A DNA stretch of 64,000 bases from positions 186,001-250,000 of the forward strand of contig NZ_JARHUJ010000008.1 of assembly GCF_029223285.1 (NCBI RefSeq), in the 5' to 3' direction. Origin of the DNA: Paraflavitalea sp. CAU 1676. Lineage in GTDB: Bacteria; Bacteroidota; Bacteroidia; Chitinophagales; Chitinophagaceae. A program made the position numbers and the translations under genes. The notes below the pieces were generated by a model. That model was not told the DNA's origin. It saw only the letters and a program-made list of their open reading frames with translations, and made no database searches. Below, in pieces: positions 58,122 through 64,000 of this stretch. Positions within the stretch are counted from its first letter, which is position 1. Each line of letters begins with the position of its first letter.

Positions 58122-58976
58122 TTACAGGCCGGCAGCTTTGCCGGCCTTTTTTGTGCTGCCCAGCCGCAAGAGCACACCCCCTTGCAGGGAGGAAGCATAA
58201 GAGCCAAAGTTCGCTTGTCCATACATCGTCATCTTGTGTAAGGTTACTTGTGCGGTGGCCGATAAAAAACGGGGCGTAAATTCATGGTAGGGTCTGCCAG
58301 ATCCATCCCTTTCGAGTGTAGTAACCTTTGTGGCAGCGTTGGTCCAGGCCAGTTTGAAGCCCATGGTATTTCCATCTCCTACGGTATTCACCAGCTCGGT
58401 AAAAAATCCGTAGGTAAAGTATTGGTTGTGCGGATCGACGCTGTTTGCGTAGTAGACAGGAAGTTTTCGCCGGAAATTAAGGTAATTGCCAAACTCATTG
58501 GTGTACGATAATTCAGTACCCAATATCCGCCATTCTCCGATATCGGTTTTCATCACTGCATTGAAGCTGCCGTTAATACCCCAGGCGCCAAAGAACTTAT
58601 TACCGGTGTGGTCATTGATAAAAGCAGGGTCGAAACCAAGACCATCATAGCGGCTTGTCGATGAGTCGGGTGAGAAGCGCCTCACCCGGTAATTACCCAG
58701 CATAAAGTTGGCACCATAGGTGGCCTGAAAACCTTCAAAATTGTGGCTCCGGTGATAGGTGCCGCTAAGATTCAGCGTGTAATCGTGACCGCGGTGGTTG
58801 GCGTTGCCTGCCGATATATGCAACCCTGCATAACTCGCACTGGCAATCCCCTCGTTTTGCAGCGGAATGGTCTTATAAGTGCTGGAATTAGTATGGACCG
58901 GACTTTGATAGATGGCCATTTGGGAACAGCTGGCCAATACGGTTAGCAGCAGGCAATAGAGAACGCATTGTTTCAT
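58122..58976 (-). CDS. Outer-membrane lipoprotein of unknown function
   Basis: The start at 58976 gives MKQCVLYCLLLTVLASC, a lipoprotein signal with Cys17; the frame continues upstream to 59039 with no signal-like sequence. The mature part of about 265 residues is beta-barrel-like with alternating strands such as YTLNLSGTYH, FQATYGANFMLGNYRV and TAQVTLHKMTMYGQANFG. Its last codons (KKAGKAAGL) are made by the terminator hairpin of the converging ABC-F gene. No family is recognised. Confidence 0.78.
   Translation of the reverse strand: MKQCVLYCLLLTVLASCSQMAIYQSPVHTNSSTYKTIPLQNEGIASASYAGLHISAGNANHRGHDYTLNLSGTYHRSHNFEGFQATYGANFMLGNYRVRRFSPDSSTSRYDGLGFDPAFINDHTGNKFFGAWGINGSFNAVMKTDIGEWRILGTELSYTNEFGNYLNFRRKLPVYYANSVDPHNQYFTYGFFTELVNTVGDGNTMGFKLAWTNAATKVTTLERDGSGRPYHEFTPRFLSATAQVTLHKMTMYGQANFGSYASSLQGGVLLRLGSTKKAGKAAGL
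58126..58152 (+). terminator. Terminator of the ABC-F gene, inside the 3' end of the opposite gene
   Basis: AGGCCGGC (58126-58133) pairs with GCCGGCCT (58140-58147), loop AGCTTT, followed by six T. The hairpin lies within the coding end of the minus-strand gene. Confidence 0.85.
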
Positions 58977-59253
58977 TTGATAGCGGTATAGGGTGATAGG
59001 AGCATGACAACCTGGATCTTCCGATCGCTGCCCCGCCATCTCAGTTTCCCACGCTTTCCTTCCCGAATACCCTTAGCGAAGCCATAAAAGCCCCTCCGGA
59101 AGGCAATAAAATCCTAATTTTAAACGCTATAATCCAACGCCCTGCTGATCGATGCAAAAGGATGTAAATCAGTTGGCTAAGAAACCATAGCCTTCGGGAA
59201 GCCTTAGGGAGCCTCCACTTCTGCGAAGGAATTCAGAAAAACGAAATCGCACA

Positions 59254-62200
59254 TTGTTGATCGGGAGGATCCTGATACTTGCTTTGTTGAGCCTACCAAT
59301 ACTGCTGCAGCCGGCATTCGCGCAGGCCCCGCGGACAGGTCAGCCATTGTCCAACCTGCGCAAAAAGACGGTCTATGCCCATCAAACCTTCGTACAGCTC
59401 GACAGCCTCTCCATCATTCCAAAAACATTGTCCATACCCGGCGTACCCGATAGCCTGTATACCATCGACTATGTAAAAGCAGCACTCACCTGGAAAGCCA
59501 AACCTGCACTCGATACCCTCGTTGTCTATTACCGGGTCTTTCCGCGCCGGCTCGATGCCGTGCTGAACAGGATGCCCTACGACAGCATCATGAACAATTT
59601 TATCGGGCAGCCCTTTGTGCCCAATTATGCCGGCGTATCTCAATCGGAAGGCTTCTTCAATTTCGGCAACATCAACTACAATGGTAGCTTCGGCAGGGCC
59701 ATCTCCTTTGGTAATAGCCAGGACGCAGTGGTTACCTCCAACCTCAACCTGCAGTTGAATGGCTTCCTGGCCGATAGCATCGAGATCGTAGCCGCCATCA
59801 CCGACAACAACATACCTATACAGCCGGATGGCACTACCCAGGAGCTCAACGAATTTGACCGGATCTTCCTCCAGTTCAAAAAGAAGAACTGGGCACTCAG
59901 CCTGGGCGATATCGATATCCGCCAATCGCAAAGCTATTTCCTCAACTTCTATAAGCGCCTCCAGGGTATCTCCTTCGAGACCACATCAGCCATCAGTCCC
60001 ACCATCAGCAACAACCTGCTGGTGAGCGGCTCTATTGCAAAGGGTAAGTTTACCCGCAACGTATTCAATGGCCAGGAGGGCAACCAGGGACCCTACCGCC
60101 TGCAGGGCGCCAATAGCGAGTTCTTCTTTGTAGTATTGGCCAATACCGAGCGTGTATTCATCGATGGCGAGTTATTGCAGCGCGGCGAAGACCAGGATTA
60201 TGTCATCAACTACAATACCGCCGAGATCACCTTCACCCCCAAAAGGATGATCACCAAAGACCGGCGTATCCAGGTCGAGTTCGAATACGCCGACCGTAAC
60301 TACCTCAACTCGAATATCTACCTCACCGATGAAGTGAAGTTTGGCCAAAAGGCCACGTTACGTGTAGGCTTTTTCAACAATGCCGATGCCAAGAGCTCAC
60401 CCATTAACCAGTCGCTCGATCCCCGGCAAAAGCTCTTCCTCAATGGAATCGGCGATAGCATCAACCGGGCATTTTACCCTACCGCCGCCATCGACACATT
60501 CGCAGCTGGTAAGATCCTGTATAAAAAGATCGATACCACCTGGACAGGCGCCCCCGCCCGCGACTCGATCTACGTATACAGTACCCATCCCGATAGCGCC
60601 CGTTATAGCCTGTCATTTATCGATGTGGGCCCCGGCAACGGTAATTACCTGCCCGATCTCAATGGCGCCAACGGAAAAGTGTACCGTTGGGTGGAACCTG
60701 TCGACGGCAAAGCGCAGGGCCAGTATGAACCCGCCGTATTGCTGGTAACGCCCAAAAAGCAGCAGCTCGTAAGCCTGGGTATCGACTACAACATCACGAA
60801 GAATACCGTGGTGAACACCGAAGTGGCCATGAGCAATTACGATGTCAATACTTTTTCTTCGATCGATAAAGGCAACGACAAAGGTTATGCAGGTAAAATT
60901 CAATTGAAGAATACGCTCCCTTTCAAATCATCGCGGGCTGGCTTGCAGTTGATCACCGAAGGCGGACTGGAATATGTGGAAGCAAAGTTCAAGCCCCTGG
61001 AGCGCTTGCGCAATGTGGAGTTTACCCGCGATTGGGGATTGCCTTTACAGGTAACGCCCGAAGACGAAGCCATCGTCACCGGTGGCACTCAGTTGCAGGA
61101 TGCACGTGGCACCTCGCTGAAATACCAGTTTACCCGCTATACCCGCGGCAGCAGCTTTACCGGCATCCGCAATACCATCTCGCATTTTCAAAACATCAAA
61201 GGCTGGAAATTGAACAATGTGTTCATGTACTCCAACATGAACGCTACGAACGATAAAGGTTTCTTCTTTCGACCAACGATCGATATCTCGCGTCAATTCC
61301 CGGCGCTGAAGAACTATACGCTCGGATTCAATTACTCTATCGAACACAACGAGGTGCGAAATAAATTGACCGATACCGTCGCGGTTCAAAGCTTTTCGTT
61401 CGAGAACTTCCAGGCCTCCATCAAGTCCGATGTCGCCAAACCCAATCGTTGGGGGGTGATCTATTTCACCCGTACGAACGCCTACCCGCTGGGCAGGGAA
61501 CTCGCCACCTCCGACCGCAGCCATAATATCAACGTATTTACCGAACTCCTGAAGAACGAACGACACCAGTTCCGCTTTAATGGAACCTATAGAACCCTCA
61601 CCATACTCAATGAAAAGGTAACCACCCAAAAAGCCGACAATAGCCTGCTGGGAAGGGCCGAGTACCTGGTGAACGAATGGGGCGGATTGGTAACCGGTAA
61701 CGTGCTGTACGAAGTAGGAGCAGGGCAGGAGCAGAAGCGCGATTTCGCCTATCTCGAAGTACCGGCGGGGCAGGGCGAGTTCACCTGGATCGACTATAAT
61801 AACGATGGCGTACAGCAGCTCAACGAGTTTGAAGTAGCCCTGTTTCAGGACCAGGCCAAGTATATCCGCATCTTCACACCGACCAACCAGTTTGTAAAGG
61901 CCAATTACAACACCTTCAATTATACGGTAGGGCTCAATCCAAGGTCGGTGATCAATATGTCTGCCGCAAAGAAATTTATGAAGCTGCTGGCCAATGTAAA
62001 TCTGCAGTCATCATTACAACTTAACAAGAAGGAGCTGGCCAAAGGCCTCGTTCAATTCAATCCCTTCAAATCGCCGCTGAACGATACCTCGCTCATTACC
62101 CTCAATTCCATATTCATCAATACCTTTTCCTACAACCGCTTCAGCCCTAAGTGGGGTCTGGATATCAACAATTCGCGCAACAGCAATAAGTCATTACTGA

Positions 62201-62766
62201 CCTATGGGTATGAAAGCCGCAATGTGGATGAATGGAACCTGCGCGGGCGTTGGAATATCACCCGTTTGTTTATGCTCGAGCTAAGTGGTAAATCAGGCAT
62301 CAATGAACTGGCCAGTTCGAACCCCAAATTCGATAACCGCAATTATAAGATCGACCTCTATGCCATCGAGCCCCGGCTTACCTTCACCAAGGGAGCCAAT
62401 TTCCGGGCAATGGTAGGATATAAGTTTACCAATAAGGAAAACCAGATTGGAGGCCTGGAGCACTCCGAATCCAATGCCATCAGTTCGGAAGTGAAATACA
62501 ATATCCTTCAAAGCACGTCGATACTCGGCCGCTTTACCTATAACAACATTACTTACAGTACACAGGATCCATCGGCCAATACAAGCTCACCAGCGGCCTA
62601 TATCATACTCGATGGGTTGTTACCGGGCAAAAACTATCTCTGGAACCTCGACCTCACCAAGCGCCTCTCCAATAGCCTTGAGATCAATATTCAGTACGAA
62701 GGCCGCAAACCCGGTACCTCGAGAGTGGTACACATCGGCCGCGCAGCCATCAGGGCATTACTGTAG
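59254..62766 (+). CDS. Large outer membrane beta-barrel protein, uncharacterised
   Basis: The frame has no ATG between the upstream stop at 59188 and residue 107, so a TTG start at 59254 (or 59257) is used; the predicted N-terminus LIGRILILALLSLPILLQPAFAQ is a good signal peptide. The 1170-residue protein has motifs NTERVFIDGELLQRGEDQ and DYVINYNTAEITF that recall domains in SprA-like surface proteins of Bacteroidota, then strands typical of a large barrel, e.g. KNYTLGFNYSIEHNE and RFTYNNITYSTQDPS, ending in ...AIRALL. I do not know the function; a transport or surface display role is possible. Confidence 0.8.
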   Translation: MLIGRILILALLSLPILLQPAFAQAPRTGQPLSNLRKKTVYAHQTFVQLDSLSIIPKTLSIPGVPDSLYTIDYVKAALTWKAKPALDTLVVYYRVFPRRLDAVLNRMPYDSIMNNFIGQPFVPNYAGVSQSEGFFNFGNINYNGSFGRAISFGNSQDAVVTSNLNLQLNGFLADSIEIVAAITDNNIPIQPDGTTQELNEFDRIFLQFKKKNWALSLGDIDIRQSQSYFLNFYKRLQGISFETTSAISPTISNNLLVSGSIAKGKFTRNVFNGQEGNQGPYRLQGANSEFFFVVLANTERVFIDGELLQRGEDQDYVINYNTAEITFTPKRMITKDRRIQVEFEYADRNYLNSNIYLTDEVKFGQKATLRVGFFNNADAKSSPINQSLDPRQKLFLNGIGDSINRAFYPTAAIDTFAAGKILYKKIDTTWTGAPARDSIYVYSTHPDSARYSLSFIDVGPGNGNYLPDLNGANGKVYRWVEPVDGKAQGQYEPAVLLVTPKKQQLVSLGIDYNITKNTVVNTEVAMSNYDVNTFSSIDKGNDKGYAGKIQLKNTLPFKSSRAGLQLITEGGLEYVEAKFKPLERLRNVEFTRDWGLPLQVTPEDEAIVTGGTQLQDARGTSLKYQFTRYTRGSSFTGIRNTISHFQNIKGWKLNNVFMYSNMNATNDKGFFFRPTIDISRQFPALKNYTLGFNYSIEHNEVRNKLTDTVAVQSFSFENFQASIKSDVAKPNRWGVIYFTRTNAYPLGRELATSDRSHNINVFTELLKNERHQFRFNGTYRTLTILNEKVTTQKADNSLLGRAEYLVNEWGGLVTGNVLYEVGAGQEQKRDFAYLEVPAGQGEFTWIDYNNDGVQQLNEFEVALFQDQAKYIRIFTPTNQFVKANYNTFNYTVGLNPRSVINMSAAKKFMKLLANVNLQSSLQLNKKELAKGLVQFNPFKSPLNDTSLITLNSIFINTFSYNRFSPKWGLDINNSRNSNKSLLTYGYESRNVDEWNLRGRWNITRLFMLELSGKSGINELASSNPKFDNRNYKIDLYAIEPRLTFTKGANFRAMVGYKFTNKENQIGGLEHSESNAISSEVKYNILQSTSILGRFTYNNITYSTQDPSANTSSPAAYIILDGLLPGKNYLWNLDLTKRLSNSLEINIQYEGRKPGTSRVVHIGRAAIRALL

Positions 62767-62777
62767 AACTATTGGTC

Positions 62778-64000
62778 TTATCTGGCGCGTTGTTTTTTGC
62801 TCGCTAGTTTTTTGTATTCGTCAGATTGAACGATCATTTCAAATGCAGGATCGGCTTCAATAGGTGGTAAGTTATCAATAGCCTCCATTTTCAACAGTTT
62901 GCCTAATACTTTTAAGCAACCGTCTGTATCTTGTATGAGCGCATATATTTTAGCAAGTTTCAGGAAGGTGGAATCGCTTGTATTATGGCATTTATTGATG
63001 GCATTCCTGTAGTGGCCAATTGCTTTTTCATACTGCTTCTTTGCTGCATAGATGTCCCCTAACCCTTCATAATTAGGGGCATAGGCATCATAAGACGCAA
63101 TACCAGCCTCAAAGCAACGGATTGCAGCGTCGTCATCGCCTGTGGCGGTAAAAAGACTGCCTTTTATGTGCAGCGTATAAAACGTTGGTGGCGCTTTATC
63201 TATATAAAGCCTGGCTTCATCAAACCTCGCCAGTTTTAAAAGCGTATTGGCGATATTGGCGAAATGGAAGGTGTTGCCACTGAGACCAATACTTTTCTCG
63301 AATAGCTCAATGGCCCGGTGATCGCCTAAGTTCATGTACCCCAGTCCTGTTAACTCCATCAATTGTACGAGTTGATGAGGCGACAGTTTGATCTTCTCAT
63401 CCTGGTGAAGCTCCAATGCCCGCTCGCCTATGAAAGCCTGCATCTCGTGCAAATGATTGGTAAACGCTCCATCCATCAATGACATATATCGCTGTTCAGT
63501 AATAAGCCGATGGATAACCAGTTCTTTTACCTGGCTGATGATAATTGCCTTTTTCTTTTTGTCATACAAATAAATGGACGCAAATTCACCGACAAGTTTT
63601 TCTATAGCCGGATCCTCGTTTTGGGCTGCATTGACACCGATACGCTGTGGTTGGTTGACGTCTAAATCACCATCTTCACCCGACTCTTTCTCATCATCAA
63701 AAAATGTAGTAGGGTTTCCCAGTTGCTCATCCAATTCTCCTTCCAGCCATTTCAAAAAAGAGTTGGCCAATAAAATATCTTCCTCGTTGCCCTGCGTATA
63801 AACACTGTAAACCTGGTTGGCGTATTCACCACTGATTTTCAAAACTGTATCATAGGGCCATTCAGTGTCCAGTAATAAGAAATCTGTTTCATCAAATTCA
63901 TCTTTATAGAAATCACCTGGCACCAACTCGTCCCAAAACAGTCCGCCGCCATTTCCAAGATGAAGCAGGGATAAACGGAATTCGGACGGTAGAAGGATCC
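62778..64000 (-). CDS. Partial SUKH-like/TPR protein, cut by right edge
   Basis: The frame is open from the stop at 62778 to the window end, so the start lies outside; a TTG at 63926 inside the frame is not the true start. The visible N-terminal part (PSEFRLSLLHLGNGGGLFWDEL, FLLLDTEWPYDT, LANSFLKWLEGELDE) has the shape of an SMI1/KNR4 (SUKH) domain, a fold common in immunity proteins against polymorphic toxins. TPR repeats fill the rest (GYMNLGDHRAIELFEKSIGL, YEGLGDIYAAKKQYEKAIGH). It converges with the large OMP gene, 11 bases apart. SUKH assignment is by pattern and moderate. Confidence 0.6.
   Translation of the reverse strand, partial: ILLPSEFRLSLLHLGNGGGLFWDELVPGDFYKDEFDETDFLLLDTEWPYDTVLKISGEYANQVYSVYTQGNEEDILLANSFLKWLEGELDEQLGNPTTFFDDEKESGEDGDLDVNQPQRIGVNAAQNEDPAIEKLVGEFASIYLYDKKKKAIIISQVKELVIHRLITEQRYMSLMDGAFTNHLHEMQAFIGERALELHQDEKIKLSPHQLVQLMELTGLGYMNLGDHRAIELFEKSIGLSGNTFHFANIANTLLKLARFDEARLYIDKAPPTFYTLHIKGSLFTATGDDDAAIRCFEAGIASYDAYAPNYEGLGDIYAAKKQYEKAIGHYRNAINKCHNTSDSTFLKLAKIYALIQDTDGCLKVLGKLLKMEAIDNLPPIEADPAFEMIVQSDEYKKLASKKQRAR

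Overview
The window looks like chromosome of a Bacteroidota bacterium, most likely a soil or rhizosphere member of Chitinophagaceae (inference from gene content; no marker gene was searched). The signs are a SusC/SusD pair, AraC/hybrid-type two-component regulation, a type IX secretion sorting domain, many short lipoproteins of the MKK..C type, topoisomerase IV genes of Bacteroidota type, a single-subunit cytochrome b succinate dehydrogenase, and promoters of the TTTG/TAnnTTTG kind. There is no phage, insertion sequence, CRISPR array or rRNA. The only RNA gene seen is tRNA-Lys(CTT).

Layout. 1-5.7 kb: two divergent sensors (a cut-off 7TMR-DISM protein and a TPR histidine kinase) around a perfect 16-bp palindrome, then an Ntn-hydrolase, a lipoprotein esterase and a small secreted protein. 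5.9-7.0 kb: tRNA-Lys with promoter and terminator, and a lipoprotein built of four 51-residue hemopexin-like repeats. 7.2-15.6 kb: a TPR/HisKA_2 histidine kinase overlapping an NtrC-type sigma54 activator, followed by two tandem dyads, a candidate -24/-12 promoter, and an operon of 2TM protein, cupin, carboxymuconolactone-decarboxylase-like protein, an alpha/beta-hydrolase fused to two ABM monooxygenase domains, and a DJ-1/PfpI protein, closed by a terminator. 15.9-18.9 kb: a VOC protein and a YncE-propeller/phosphatase fusion. 18.9-30.5 kb: a SusCD-type uptake locus flanked by a split hybrid two-component pair (sensor divergent at one end, REC-AraC regulator at the other). 30.5-38.1 kb: bestrophin, an orphan secreted protein, a ModF-like double ATPase, small secreted proteins and an M43 metalloprotease with a sorting domain. 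38.4-45.9 kb: parE and parC enclosing a methyltransferase, a DUF1835 protein and a serine hydrolase. 46-49.4 kb: two secreted proteins, smpB, accD. 49.8-53.4 kb: sdhCAB. 53.5-64 kb: VOC protein, oligopeptidase B, an ABC-F ATPase, outer-membrane proteins, and a cut-off SUKH/TPR protein at the right edge.

The most promising unit is 7.2-15.6 kb. I read it as a sensor kinase that activates a sigma54 enhancer-binding protein, which acts through dyads at 11618-11666 on a promoter at 11774-11789 to express a set of proteins whose families handle quinones, reactive carbonyls and aromatic ring products. The promoter and dyads are visible in the sequence; the regulatory link and the substrate are inference.
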